From contig NW_019774291.1 in the NCBI RefSeq assembly GCF_001039355.2, positions 960,877 to 1,024,876 on the forward strand: a stretch of 64,000 nt of DNA, read 5' to 3'. Each line of letters starts with the position of its first letter. Position 1 is the first letter of the stretch. The DNA comes from Lingula anatina (lineage: Eukaryota; Brachiopoda; Lingulata; Lingulida; Lingulidae). Of this stretch, positions 44,539 through 57,801 are shown piece by piece. The translations under genes were made by a program, and so were the position numbers. Below the pieces are notes generated by a model that saw only the letters and a program-made list of their open reading frames with translations, made no database searches and had not been told where the DNA came from.

Positions 44539-44904
44539 CTTAGGTTAATTTAGCACAGTTTTCAGCTAAATATTTTCCATCCATGCATCGACCTAAGCAT
44601 TTATGGGAAGCGCCATCTTGAAATTAAAGGTCTCTGAAATGTAAAATGTAATTGGCTAAAATTTGACCTGTTTGTTATAATTAGCCAATGGTTCCGTGTT
44701 TAACATTGCAAATCCAATGTTTACATCTGTCTGTGTGTCTTTCCGGTTTCGTCTTGTCAAAGTATTTTTATGTTTTTAAACATTAATGCATTTTTTATTT
44801 TAAAAGTGAACTACATAATACCAGGTAAGCACACTTAAGTCAACTTTCTGATAGATCTGTATGGCACATGTTAAAGTAACCGTATCTGTCTACATAACGT
44901 CATA

Positions 44905-44931
44905 GAGCACGAAGTTGCATTAGCACTCCTA
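44905..44931. mobile_element. Fragment related to the 101-bp palindromic MITE at 10833
   Basis: GAGCACGAAGTTGCATTAGC followed by ACTCCTA corresponds to TAGCACGAAAATTCATGCGT-TAGCACTCCTA at the left end of the 10833 element, with small changes. The other arm is not seen. Confidence 0.45.
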
Positions 44932-45268
44932 CGACTACAGGCTACTTACATATTCATGTATTTCCAACTTGTACCTGTCTGATATATCAGAGATTATAAA
45001 AAGCAATGTTAACACATGAACATTCATGCTCAGCATGATAGAACCAATACAAAACTGCCCTACCCTCTACACTTGATGTTGTTTTAACCTAGTACGCATC
45101 ACACTTGTTTACTGGATCCAAAATTTAACTAACTGAAACCTGTCAGAAATCCAAAAAGGAAAACTGGAGGGACCATACTGCAAATTTTATTCATGAAATT
45201 GGATTCATCTAAAGAGTAGGAAAATTGCACATATAATTTATCAAGCTATTTTATTTCACGACAAAGAA

Positions 45269-45270
<2 letters not shown>

Positions 45271-45304
<34 letters not shown>

Positions 45305-45322
45305 TGTATATATATATATATA
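45271..45322. repeat. (AT)n microsatellite
   Basis: Near-pure AT repeat with one interruption (CTGT), in the ASB8 5' intron. Confidence 0.95.
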
Positions 45323-46552
45323 ATTATCACCCACATACATGTGTCTGTGTCATGTTAGAGAACACTAGAGAAGAGCATTCTATTCTGGAGCCACATCAGT
45401 GTTGTTTTTTATATGACACTTTACAGTTGATGCTAAAAAAAAGTACATTTATCAAATTATCTGGCATTCTTTACAGCTGTCTGTTACTACTTCCCATAAC
45501 CACAAATTTTTTTCTGGTCTGCCTAAACTTTGAATATTCACATAGTATTTAAAGGCAATTTTGAAAAAGATATTTTCCAATTTATTATTTTTAGATAATG
45601 CAAGTACCGTTTGGAGTAAGTTTGGGCTGTCTGTTAAGCAAATAGGAGGATTTGATATACATGAAATCTTATACATTGTCCCTTTCATGTGGAAACAATT
45701 TACATATATGCATATAAATAAAGCATAGGTCATCCCAATAACAAACCTCTGATGTGTACATTTTATTTCTTATAGGATATTATGGGATTTTTCTTGCATT
45801 TAGATTGGCATTAATGGTATCTTTCTGTTATGCTGGAGGTCTATACAAAATTCATGACAGTCATAAATTTTGCATTTTTAGTACATGGAATGCATATTTA
45901 GGTAATTTGATGCAAAATTATTTTAATAAAAACAGTAGTTTGCTTGAACATCAGTGATTAGGTATACAAGTAACAAAATAGTTTCATTTGAATCTACTGT
46001 TGTTTGCTAAGGGTCTCCAAGATCAGGATCTCCAAGAACTTGGTATATAAAAGAAAAAAAAATATTGCAAGTTTAACCAACTACTTAATTGTACCTACTT
46101 AGGCCCATTGTGCATGGATGTATGGCAAATGCATAAAATCAATCTAATGAATAAAACGTTTCCCCTCAATGCTCTTTCATTTTTCTCGTCCATAATTCTG
46201 TTAAATGACCTGGGAGTAAATTGTATTGCCTATGTGATGTTGTTTCCAAAATTGATAAGAATTAGCTTGGTAAAATAGGTCTCCATGGGAATAAGTGTCA
46301 CATTTTATGTAGTCATAATTTCTGCCAATGCATTATTCAAATTTCTTTTATTATTATTATTATTATTTGTTTTTTATTTGGGGGGGGGGGTGAGCAGATG
46401 AAATTGTGTGGCAGTTTATTTGCACTCTTTAAAACTGTGGTGGCATTTGGTTAAGTTAAGCAGCAGTAGTTTGGGTACAATGAACTTGCTTAATATGTAG
46501 ATAAGTGAGGATTTTTAAATTTAATGTTAGTGTTAAAACAACAAGAGGTTTG

Positions 46553-46557
<5 letters not shown>

Positions 46558-46592
<35 letters not shown>
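46558..46592. repeat. (AT)n microsatellite close to ASB8 acceptor
   Basis: About 17 AT units ending 37 bp before the acceptor of the first ASB8 coding exon. Confidence 0.95.
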
Positions 46593-46593
<1 letters not shown>

Positions 46594-46632
46594 TGTGATA
46601 CATTTTAAAGAAGAAATTCTATATTTCAGACC

Positions 46633-47959
46633 ATGTGGTATATCATGGACAGTGTACAAAGAAACTACCAGCTATCTGAGCGCCTTGTGCGTGCAATCAG
46701 TGACTGGGCTACACTAGCTCCATCTAGTGACAGTGTTGAACAGTTAATCCATGAAGGTGCAGATGTGAACAAGCCCCATGGTACTCTCTTACCTCTACAT
46801 TGTGCCTGTATGGTTAGTGACAGCTATGTTGTGGAGTTATTGCTGCAGCATGGGGCACAGGTGTGGATTTTATTGGATATAGACTTGTCATCATGAAATG
46901 AAATGAAATACTTGTCATCATGTCAGTGCAGTGAATTTAATATGATATTGTCGTAAAGTTACAAATGACAAAAGCATTGCTTTCATTTTGATTTAAAAAG
47001 TTTGCAACTACAATTCTACTTGAATATAAATCTTAGCTATCTTTTCTTTTTTGTCTAATAAATGTTTGGAGCATTCCGTAAAATTTTATTTGTTTGTTAA
47101 AATGTCAATTTTTTTTCTTTGAGCGTGCTACATTGTAAAACTGACCCTAAGATGAGTAATTGGTATAAACTGCATCTCCTGGTAACCAGATAAAAACAGA
47201 CCCTTACTGCCTTTGTGGATCTAGGGGTTCATCCTACCTGTAAGTGATTTTTAAAAAGTTTTCTATTTGCAGGTGAATAGTATTGATGGGTATGGTCGGG
47301 CAGCTCTTCACTATGCAGTTGAGAGGGATATAACATGCACAGAGATTTTATTGGACCACAATGCACACCCTGACATTCCTGACAACAATCAAGACACACC
47401 TCTCCACTGGGCAGCATTCAAAAACCAAGTACAGTGTCTGGAGGCCTTGCTGCAGCGTGGGGCTCGTGTTAATGCTGTAGACTATAACAATGACACCCCT
47501 CTCAGCTGGGCTGCCATGAAGGGGAACTATGAGGCTCTTGCTATATTACTGGAATACAATGCTGATGTGGATACAGTCAACTTCAGTGGCCGGACTCCCA
47601 TATTACGTTGTGCTGCCATGCAGGCTAGTGGGCTAGACACACATGTGTATGACCAGTGTCTTGACCTACTGCTCAAAGCATCAGGAAAGATTGACCTCAG
47701 AGATCCACAGGGAAACCTACCCAGGATAGTGGAAGGGGATAACAAACTGAGGGAATTGATGTTAGAATACTGTGAAAAACCAAGACCTTTACAAGAGCTA
47801 TGTAGATATGCTGTTAGAAAGTCTTTAGGCACTGGGTACATACCCAATGTGATTCCAAAGTTGCCTCTACCTTCTCGTCTACAGGACTATCTGCTCCTTG
47901 GCAGACAATATTTAAGGAACCAGTCAGACACAGATATAAGTAATATTAATGTTGTTTGA
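46633..47959 (+). CDS. ASB8: Ankyrin repeat and SOCS box protein 8
   Basis: Coding exons 46633-46860 and 47273-47959 close to 304 residues (human about 288). The start MWYIMDSVQRNYQLSERL aligns with ASB8, whose human form has a few extra residues before MWYIM. Ankyrin repeats span about residues 48-180: GTLLPLHCACMVSD, GYGRAALHYAVERD, NNQDTPLHWAAFKN and NNDTPLSWAAMKGN. The SOCS box (about 248-284) has the elongin BC-box PLQELCRYAVRKSLG and the Cul5-box LPLPSRLQDYLL. ASB proteins are substrate receptors of elongin-B/C-Cullin5 ubiquitin ligases. A Ser/Asn-rich C-terminal extension of about 20 residues is extra relative to human. AATAAA at 47976 is 17 bp after the stop and may be one of several signals. 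Confidence 0.96.
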
Positions 47960-47981
47960 CGTGCAGAGGGATGTAAATAAA

Positions 47982-50900
47982 TTGGGATGTGAAATCTGAT
48001 AGGTTTAGATGATTTATTTTAATCATTTGTAAGTACATTTACATGTAGATGCCTACATGTACATACAGTATGCTTGAAGCACTGGTGTATTCAAGTGTTG
48101 GCATATCTCAACATCTCAATCAGGAGTGAAAGATTCTCATCAGATGATTATTAATACAGAGAAATGGGGAAAATGGACTCTGAGACTCCGATGCCAGTTA
48201 ACAGTTCGTTAACTTATGACCCATGTAAAACACTAATATCAGAATCTTAAAGGTGTTTAGCCTTTGATTTATTGCCATTTGAATTATTGTAAGCAATTAT
48301 TTGAATTTTATGCCGTATAAAGTTATACCCCAGTAGAAGTACCCATTTTACCCGGGATTGTAAATTATATTTTACTCTGCTGCATGGTGACTTAAGTGCA
48401 ATGGGTCTGCAGAATTGTATGTTTTATATGTAAATGGAATTTGGTAATCACTCTTTACTCCTGTCCTTATCATCTAATTCAAACTGTGTATTTAATCTCT
48501 GTTATTACAAAGAGTATTTGATGATTTATTTTTGAAATATGAACTTCTGCTGTGGCATGAAATGACTTTTTAGTAATTTCTCTTTGTATCCTTTTAAGGG
48601 CTATTCAAACACCAGTTGTTTCATTTTTTCTTGATTATTTGGCTAGTACTAAAGGAGTGAATGAGTGCCATGCTTGGGTAGGTTTTTACCCAAGGGTGGC
48701 AAGATTTTGTGTGGTCAAGTCTATTATTATTATGTGTTTTTCATTTGGATACAAAAGTATTAACTATTCAGAATTTGAATGTCATGGAATATTCATCAGT
48801 AACAAGAATAAACTAAAAACAATCTTCCCTGCATGTAATCTTACCGATGGTGTTTTTCTTTACAATTCTTAACCCATACTGGGAAGAAAAAATGTATTGA
48901 ATGTTGAAATGTTAAAAGCTGGCTAAGTACAAAAGGAACAGGTTATTTTTCTATTTCATGCATGATGAAAGAGTCCAATGCCAGTAAATGTTGGCATTGT
49001 ATGCTAATCTTGGTGTCTGTGGTAACTTTTGCACCAGGCATTCATGGTAAACATTTGCAAAACGTTTCAATTTGCACTGAAATGATTGGGCTTAACTACT
49101 AGGAGAGTTTTTTTTTCACTTGGACAGTCCATATATTCTATCTGAAATACATTTAGGCATTCATTTTAATTTGAAGATAGTAAAAAGTGATTTTTGTTTT
49201 TTGTATATATTTTAGTGGACTTGTCTGACAGAATTGATCAGCCTTGCAGCATACGTAGTTGCCAGATTTGTTTTTTTTTAGGTGAAAGTAATTTTAAAAG
49301 TTTTTTTTTAGGTCCAATTCAGGTGAAATGGCGAAATGGCTGTGCATTAATCAATCTTTGAAGTAACAGACATGGCCATTCTAGGGGGGGGGGGGGGGGG
49401 GGGGGAAGACTTTCTCTTGGGTCAATCATTTGGGAGAAGTCAGCATGCCCCTTTTTCTCTTACTGTCTATTATTTTTTTTTCAAATATGATTTTCAGATA
49501 GGTCTATCTTTTATATCACCAAGTGGAAAGGGTGTTTTAAAGAGGTCCTTTAACTCTTTTACTTGACCAATTTTTGTTTTCGTTTTGGCTTTTGACAACC
49601 TTGTTACGTTTACCAATAATACGCGAACCTCGTGAACCATGCAGACGGAACTCGCCGTGATCATTTGAATAGGGGATTGTGATCTATTTAATTATTCGTG
49701 GACAAAATTACGAATTTTATACGGGGCATTAAAATATCTTTGGGCCTTTTGTTTTTCATTTTATTATTATTTTTTTCATGTCATGTCAAGTGCACTACAT
49801 GGTTCTACACCTGCTAATATTATAATGGTAAATGAAACGTATTATGGAATCTGAAAATAATCTAAATTGCCTAAAAATTTTGTTTCTTCCTCTAATGAGC
49901 TTCAGTAAATGCTTCTGTTTCTTTTTTACAAACTGAAACGATCGGATATTATTTTGTAATTTTATTTTTTAACACTCATCACAACGTTGAATAGGCATGT
50001 TTTGATATATTTGCTGTAAGCTTGTGAACTTGGATTGTTAATATTAAAAAAGCTTCTGTCGAGCGATAAGCTTTACATGATATCAATAGGTGACTTTTCA
50101 ATAATGAAGTTAAGGGGGGTTCTCCCGGCTATCAATTTTCATTAGAATGTTGGCTGTGTGGTTATTGGCGTCTTATGAATGATTAAAGAGGCGTTCTTTT
50201 TAACCAGACAAACAACCATAACGCACCTATCGGCCACACATGTAATCTTCTCGCTGATTTCTGTGTTTTGTTTGAATTCGATTGACAAATTTTCTTTAAA
50301 GCCTTTCCCGGTTGCAATTAATTTAAGTTTGCCTTAGATCGGACCTAATATAAGCTACGCGCCGTATGTGTATGTGTACAATCTTAACTCAGATCCCACC
50401 AAAACTAATTTTGAGCGATTCTTTTGAAAGGTCCTTGGTTATCTATTGTCATTAGACAAATTTAATGTCTAGATGTTCGTGGTTTAATGAACATTCCATT
50501 TTTACTTCAGTGAAACGATGTGACTTATTAAGGTGAGTAAGCTCTAAATAGAAGGTTGAATAAATGGTTTTAGGATAGTGTTACATGTTGATCGCACAAG
50601 TCATCGATGGGAAATCGGTAGCGGACACAAAATGTTATGTGAAGGAAACGGGCAATTTGGGCTTACACCAGCGATAAGATCCCGGCCCATAAGTCTTAAC
50701 TGTTTGCAACACTGTACATACAGTTTAAACAGAGCATCATTTGCCACTTGACGACCCAGATCTGCCAGAGTAAATACATAATTTTTAATGTGTCAACATG
50801 TTATTTATTTTATTGCACATTGCTAAATATTAAAAACGTAACAAGAAAATAACCAAAGACACGAAAATGTGAACAACAACAGCAAAAACCAACTTTCATT

Positions 50901-51409
50901 ATTGGTCACAATCGCCGACGTCGGCCACAAAAACAACGTACAAAATAATTTAATAAATTATTAATAAATTATAGCTCCAATCTAAGAAACATCGAGACAA
51001 AGACGAAGCCAATTTTTCTTCTCTCACATTAATATTGACATACCAATATCGACATGAAGCGTGATTGTCACGATCAATATGTTTAAAAATGATACTGGAA
51101 CACATTAGGAATAATTCAAAATGGCACTTTTCTGTAAAATAAAACCTTCTGTCATTAACGATTAAGAAAAATCTTGATCACATTTGATTGTATTTTAATG
51201 GAGCACTCAAACGTCGTCAATATGGCACAAATGCAGAACCGAATACGAAACAATTAATTACCGACCGATAAGCCTTATCAGTTCCTTTGATTTTACTGTG
51301 TGACTAAAGATCCTTCGTCTCACTGGATTTGTCACACTGTAGTCCTGTAAACGTACTTCATACTAGCAACTGTCTGTCAACTTTTATGTTTCAGTCTGAG
51401 ATAAACCGC
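47982..51409. other. Intergenic region downstream of ASB8, no gene seen
   Basis: About 3.4 kb, AT-rich. The first 1 kb may be long ASB8 3' UTR. A G run of about 22 lies at 49384-49405. Short ORFs lack any recognisable domain and have no splice partners. Confidence 0.5.
49384..49405. repeat. Poly(G) tract (about G22)
   Basis: Uninterrupted G run able to form a G-quadruplex. Its length is uncertain in assembly. Confidence 0.9.
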
Positions 51410-53573
51410 CTACCACTTAACCTTTACATGGTTGCGCACATAAGATAGGTTCTTGTAGTAAGAATTATCAAAGGGTAACATATATGCTGCCATGGTGCGG
51501 TTATAATGTAACTCCTCCATACAGTCGTAGGCTAGTGGTTCGTAATCCAAGTAGAATTTGTTTGAGAAAAACTCTTTCCTTTGCATAAGAAGAGGGAGGT
51601 CCCCAATCCCAAATATACACACCATTCTAACACGCTTCCCGTGACAGGGATAATCAAAAGGCCAATCTCCCCAGTTTTTAAAACGCGTGTTGAAGGGTTT
51701 CTTTTCTGGGTGGGTCTCGGGATCTTTACCTGAAAACAAGATAAGTAATTTTCATCTACTTAAGTCTAAATATACAGGACCACAGTCAGACACACAATCA
51801 AGCATTATAACAAATCTTTCCTTTGACAAGAAACATGTAAGGTACTCAAAGCATAAGTTTAAATGGTTCAGCCAGAAATAAAAAATAGTATTTAACGACT
51901 ATTTCGTTATAAAGACCAGTTAAAACCCATCCTGAATCGTAAACGTAAAACTCCCAATTGTTTTCAAGAGCTTTTCAGTTGATATCTTAAATTCATCGAG
52001 TCTATTTGAATTTTAATTTTTCGTATTAACATTATCTGAATGAACATGAAATTGTCTTATAAACAATAAGCAAATGTAACTATATATAAATAGCTATAAT
52101 CCCATTAAACGATGACTGTATCGACGAGAGATATACACCTGTAAACGCCCCTGGAGCACCTAACTGAGGATTGTGGTTCAGTGTAGTAAAGAAAGACTCG
52201 TCAGGTATGCCTGCTTTCTTGTCCCACTCATGGAATTCTTTGGCTTTTGGGTCATTAAGGACAAAGTCGACGAATGGTCTGGAAGCCACGATGTGGACTG
52301 AACCTTTCATAGGAGTTATATTATATGGCGGCGTGGGCAAATCTTTAAAGCGATTCATATTACGTCTGAAATGAAAGAAAATGACATTTTTTTATCGTAT
52401 ATTTTGGGTTATGGAAAATTCCTAATTCCGAAATTAGTGCAACTAAAATAAAAATCAAGCGGTATTTGCAGAATGACTGTTAAAAGTAGTTTTTTTTTTG
52501 TTTTTAGTTGAGCGAGTCTGTTATTAGATAATCCTCGACTTTATGAGAACGCAATGAGTGCTAATGCCTATAACTATATAAAATCAGGCAAGCGTAAATA
52601 GCTGCACATAAAAACATCTCATGTTTTGCATAAAAATCGCTTCAACTAACACATTTTATGAGGTGACAACTATATTCTACAATTTCTTCGTTAAATCAAT
52701 GATCTTTCTTTGAGGGTATAACTTGTGTTACCTTTTAACAGTCCCTTCAATATCGTTAGCCCCATTGTAAGTTTTCAAAATTTTTACAAGTTCAAGATTG
52801 GTTTTAAGGGGAAACTCTTGTCCAGTGAGGTTAATAAAATACTTCCATTTCCTTGACTTCTTTAAGAGCTCTTCCATGCATATTAGATCCGCCTCCAGAA
52901 CACTGTATTGCCCCCACTGGACGTCAATTCGTTTGGAGGCAATGAAGACGTTTTCAAAACAGTTGGAGATTTGCCTGACAGCAATGTAGAAGTTTTCAGG
53001 CGACTTTTTATCCACGTGAAAACAGTATAAGTTTTGTGGTCGATAAATAGCACGAAGTAACCTTTCCACTTGTTCTACCTCTTTAAAAACCACCATGGAA
53101 TAAGCGATAGGGTATTCTTCCTCTTCTCTGGAAAGGGTGGACATAATGTATTGTCGATCACGGACAAATTTATCACAGTTAGAAGCATCATTTAAAATGT
53201 CTTTGTCAGGAATGATTTTCTTTGGCGATGATTTCATCAAAGATTTTGCATTTTGGACCTCCTTCTCAATGCCTTCAAACAGCGCTGCGCAGTTAATGGA
53301 TGGCACTCGAACTTTGGGTAGCTTGTTAAAAAACTCCAAACTGCCTTTGTATAATGAAGATTGCATTGAGTTGGTTTCGCCGTTAGCTGTACTATTCTTG
53401 ACGGGAGCAGGCGGATGGAAAGCCCTAGGGTATGAAGTCTCGTATGATGACATTTGCCCTGTGGTGTAGAAGAACAATATTCCTATGCAGCACCCAAGTA
53501 AAACAGACACCGTCCACCGTATCCAGTCTTTCCCCCTGCCTCCTGTAACTATATTACTGCTCGTCGGAGCCAT
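51410..53573 (-). CDS. Core-2-type beta-1,6-N-acetylglucosaminyltransferase (GT14, GCNT1/3/4-like)
   Basis: Exons 52732-53573, 52139-52365 and 51410-51729 close to 462 residues. It is a type II Golgi protein: a short basic cytosolic start (GGRGKDWIRW), one membrane anchor at about 18-38 (TVSVLLGCCIGILFFYTTG), a stem, then the GT14 catalytic domain. Family blocks are YPIAYSMVVFKEVEQVERLLRA, QNLYCFHVDKKSPE, WKYFINLTGQEFPLKTNLE, GSVHIVASRPFVDFVL, IPDESFFTTLNHNP (catalytic-region Asp-Glu) and VCIFGIGDLP. These enzymes add GlcNAc in beta-1,6 linkage to the GalNAc of core-1 O-glycans, building branched mucins. Molluscs carry several related genes, so I do not assign a specific vertebrate orthologue. 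The start at 53573 is the only Met before the anchor in frame. Confidence 0.93.
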
Positions 53574-54890
53574 GGTTTACGCCATAAGTAATGTTTTTTT
53601 CTTTTCTACAGTTTCATTGCACGTCCACATGTAAAATAATATCCAGTAGTCTGCTGCCTTCACTTTTAAAGTCAGTTCTTTCGGTGTTCTATTATTGTCT
53701 CATCGGTGGACTACATTATACATTATAACACAACAGGACGCAAATCGTATCCTCCGCATAAAGTAAGTGTACCTGAACCCAGCCATGTACTTCGTCTGAA
53801 AGGCAAACAAAGCACAGGAATAAACGGAATTTATAATACGTAACTTATAGACGATACGAAGACCATTAAAACCTACCTTAAAACATACATTAACCTCAAA
53901 GACAAACAGTACCATCCTTACCATTGAAAAGTCAAATAAACCACAGTTAATTTAATTGCAGTCTTGCGGCAGCTCACGTGCTGCAAAACCATATAGTGTC
54001 TTCGTAGAACTGGCCAACTCTCGTACTATAGCCAGACCTCATCCTATGCGATAACCAGCAGGATGGGTCATGGTGACGTTAATGTACATTGTTTAATCTG
54101 CACTGCGATAATATCATATCGCTGATATGAAATCGTATTCCAGGTCAAAGGCACAGCAGGTCTAAATTTGCAAACAATAAGTATAAATAAAGTCAGTAAA
54201 TTACGAAATTCAAATTAAAAAAAATGGAAAACGCACAAGTGGATATAATTAAAAAACTGCTATAATCAAAAAGAGATATAATGTAACATCATTATAAAAT
54301 TACACTATAATTAAATCAAAAGAAAAACTTAAAATAGACCAACCCAGAGAATAAGTAATTAATGCTCTCACAGGTCTCAATTTAGGTCTTTGTAGAATAT
54401 ACAATTCCTCGTTTTGCATTGGTAAAAGGTAGTAGATTTTGTTGCCACCTCGATCGTCAACATCGTCAATTTACGATCTCGACAGCGCGATGGCAAAATA
54501 TTTCAAAAACTCTCTTTTTGTTGATACTATCTTTCAGCTTGATTACCTGTTACGGCATGGTTTATAAACTAAACCTGATAAAATTATGCAAAATACAACT
54601 TATGACAACTTTATTATGAAATATTCGCAATGGAAAGAGAGCAGAAAAAGGGACAAAACATTAAATTCCATACCCAAAAGCCCTTACAAAAACTGCTATT
54701 AGAAATGCAAAAATCCTCAAATTCTAAAGATTTAACAAACAGTCAAGTAGTAAAGAAATTTAAAGCTCAATTTTCAATTCGTTATAGAATAATATAACAT
54801 TTTTTCTTATTGATAAAGCGTTTTTGTCTTTACTCAGTTTACACACTTATAAGTTATACATTTGAAGCATTCTTATCTCAATATATTTAT
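53574..54890. other. Upstream region of the GCNT-like gene, no other gene seen
   Basis: Presumably holds the promoter and possibly a 5' UTR exon. It is AT-rich with no coding signal I trust. Confidence 0.5.
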
Positions 54891-55174
54891 CAGGGGCGGA
54901 TCCAGGATTATTTGAAGGGGAGACAGGCCTCTGATGCTAAGCCGGCCATTCCCCCCCCTCCTTGACGTGGGGTTCGGGGCCTGTCCAAGGGCCCAGAAAT
55001 TTGTTTGTGTTTTGGAGGGCAAACGGTGCCCTTTGGTGCGGTTTAGAACTATGATTCAGTCAGTCAAAATTCTAATTTCAAGAGGGAAATATTGGTGTGA
55101 TATATTTTTTAGAAACCGAAAGAATGTCAGGACTCCCTCTGACCCCCCCCCCCCCCCCCATAAATCAGCCACTG
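54891..55174. mobile_element. 284-bp MITE related to the 18598 element, 5-bp target duplication
   Basis: Starts CAGGGGCGGATCCAGGA and ends CATAAATCAGCCACTG, an imperfect inverse. TTTAT lies directly on both sides (54886-54890, 55175-55179). The same end type and the same 5-bp duplication as the element at 18598-18766 argue for one family, with a different interior. A C run of about 17 sits just inside the right end. Confidence 0.8.
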
Positions 55175-55179
55175 TTTAT

Positions 55180-55850
55180 GTTACACGTATGGTTTTTGAT
55201 AATTTTGTAAGACCCACCGAGAACAATGGCAATGAAAATGTAGCCCGAGTTCCTGACTTTGCATCCTTACTCCACTATCGGTCCAACTAGTCTAAACGAT
55301 TGTTACGTAAACACAGTGAGACGTTCGCTCCTCTTTGCCCTACATATCGTATAGATTAGACCGTATACATGCTTATGTGTAGCAAAATGTGTCTGTAGAA
55401 TTCAGTAGAAAACCTACCTCAGCCTTGGACCCATTTTCTCCCTTAATAATTCTCCCCTAATACTGATGAGATGTAACAATTTAACTATATTACAATGTAT
55501 AATGTCATTAAATGTATTCATCTGTACAGGAGTAATTTGAATCGAATTGATTTGAAATGAATCAAATATTTACTATCATTCCCGCATTGGTACTATATAG
55601 CCTTGTACATGCCACATGAGTTCCGGGTACCACTGTAAAAAATCTCCCTTCGATACCCGTTCAGTACGTCTAGACAAAGGCTTCACTTACCTCTGGAGTG
55701 GCAGGTGTGAAAAGCTAAACGCTAAACTTAAAGAAAGAAAAAACTTATTAACGAATTTGTGAGTAAGAAAAAACAAGCAAACAAACCCTCCCTTCAATCA
55801 CGTACCCTTACCAGAACGGGTAGTAAGGGGGGGGGGGGGGAGGGGGGGGG
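55180..55850. other. Non-coding spacer ending in a G-rich tract
   Basis: No gene seen. It ends in a G14-A-G10-type tract (about 55826-55850) that directly precedes duplicate block 3. Confidence 0.6.
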
Positions 55851-57792
55851 CTTTTCTGTGAACCGGAAATTCGACATCAAATTTTTCAAATTCACAGTGA
55901 ATCCAAGGTGGTTAGCATAGATAGTATTCGACAGGTGTCAGTGGGTGGTCACCATTCACACGGCAGAAAGTGATACGGACTGCCTCCTTCTGCAGATACT
56001 TACACAAGCTTGCTGTAATTTTTCTCTGAATATCATGGAATATTGATAACAGATTCACATGCAGCCAAAACCACTATTTAGACTATTATATTATCCCCAA
56101 GTGAAAATACCAAGTATTGAATGAAATCACATTAAAGGTAATCTAGCTATGCGGATTTTCCCCTCCTTATGTATTTTTCTTTTAAAAGAGAAAAAACAGT
56201 TTTATCCTACACATGAATTATTGCTCGGATTGCATTTGGATTGGATGCTTTATGTCATTTCTATTTAAACAATTTCATTCTAAACGAACCATACTATTCA
56301 TTTAGACTGTTTAGATCGCAATAGTCTTACTGACCTTTAAGAAGGTAATTTAAGACACCAAGTGCATCTATTTGAGGTATTTCATAAATTATAAAGTCTG
56401 AATAAGGAAAGATTTAAGTTTTAGAGGTTATGCTCCAGTAGTCTCCGATACCTCAAGGGTAGACCTCTATAATAAAGTAGTATTCTATGACACACCACAC
56501 AGGGAGCTATATTATACTACCTACGCATCACCCGACGCTTCTACTGCACCGCACCACCACGTGGGAAAACATTTACTGGGACTCCAAAACATCTCATGAT
56601 CATCATTTTATGGTCTTAATAGTGCTTAACGTCACAAATGTACTTAACGGTGCATTGCTCCATAACTCAAAGCAGATCACTCAAACCCGCCGTCTCTGGT
56701 ATACTTCGGGTTTTGATCTCAACCAATATTTAACGATGATCTAAGACCATGGCATGTGCAATATGCATCGAATGGCTATTTGTAAAGTAAACGACACGAA
56801 TAAAATCACAGACTACAGATGGTCAGGATCGTAGCACACCTTGTTGTGCGACACGATCTAGGCCCCTTACTACATGTGAAAATAAAACACTTCTAAACTC
56901 CATACTTCGGCTTATACTTACCCTATGAACTCATTTCGGTATACACAAATCCTGTTAACAAGCTCACGTGTGTCTCCAGAACAGCAAATGCACCTCGAAG
57001 TAAAAGTAAGCCTACAATGCATTGGAAAAGTCGACTGGAAAGTGCGTTGATTAGAATGCTGCTTAAAATACTTATCGAGGTTGGCAAATACTATGAAAAC
57101 ACTTAGCCTCAGTCGGCTCAGTGACTGTATATCACGCGTTTCAGGCGTTTGGTTTCCTGGTGACTGTTTTTTTAGTAGTTTTACGTAGATGAGTCTCAGC
57201 GAGGACTCACAGTTTCGTGAGACCTAGTGGCATGTTGATCTGAGGCAGTCTATTTTCAGTCTACTTTCACGTGACAGTCCAAGAAGCAAAAGCGAAATAT
57301 GCGTTTGTTAAGCGTCACTTTGTGATCCTTGAAGGCAAGAAGGGCACTGCGCAGAATTTGCAACCCATGTGCTGAAGGGTTCCCAGCAATGGTGATGTGT
57401 CTGGCATATAATGTATCACTAACCTAATTATTTCTGTTTGATAGTTTATATTTTTACACTCCACAAGGACAGAGCTTGTTAACGGAAACTGAGTTCGGTA
57501 AATACACACGAATGATTGTCAGCCAACATTGTGGGCGTTCCGCCTATTACGTTGTTTTATTCAGTTTATGTGTTGAGGAGTTACATGCATCCTGGTTTTC
57601 GTGGTTATCTCTATCAGGACCGCAGATTAGTTATGTGCACTTTTCTCTAACACGAGACATATTTGTGAATATCTAGTGAAAAATCAATCTGTGGCCCTGG
57701 TAAAGGGTAGCTCGCGATGAAACAAAAGACACAAAATGCAGATCAGGGGCTACTGTGTAACGTTTTTTCTTGGTTAAACATGGGTTTAAAGG
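55851..57792. repeat. Direct duplicate block 3, copy A
   Basis: About 1.94 kb from CTTTTCTGTGAACCGGAAAT to CATGGGTTTAAAGG, then N. Near-identical to 57802-60119, with a few per cent of substitutions and short indels. No gene is recognised inside. Both copies are preceded by poly(G). Confidence 0.93.
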
Positions 57793-57793
57793 N
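57793..57793. other. Single N at duplicate junction 3
   Basis: An unresolved base at the start of a G run, between copies A and B of block 3. Confidence 0.99.
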
Positions 57794-57801
57794 GGGGGGG
57801 G

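Larger units (their letters stand above)
44539..46629. promoter_or_regulatory. Divergent PITRM1/ASB8 promoter and ASB8 5' UTR intron
   Basis: GCGCCATCTTG (44610-44620) matches the YY1 consensus about 70 bp upstream of the PITRM1 ATG, and TTCCGGTTTCG (about 44742) contains an ETS core. A probable non-coding ASB8 exon ends at CCAG/GTAAGC (44823/44824) and would splice to AG/ACCATG at 46629/46630. The remainder is AT-rich, with (AT)n runs and a relic at 44905. Confidence 0.5.

Noticed and set aside
44599-44621. ATGGCGCTTCCC on the minus strand as the PITRM1 start
   Set aside because: It runs into a stop after seven codons. The ATG at 44538 gives a basic targeting peptide and a donor in the correct phase.
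48639-48872. 77-codon open frame downstream of ASB8
   Set aside because: No recognisable domain, no splice signals in phase, and AT-rich codon composition like the surrounding UTR or intergenic DNA.
54934-55290. 118-codon open frame
   Set aside because: It starts inside the 284-bp MITE, crosses its poly-C run and right end, and has no domain.
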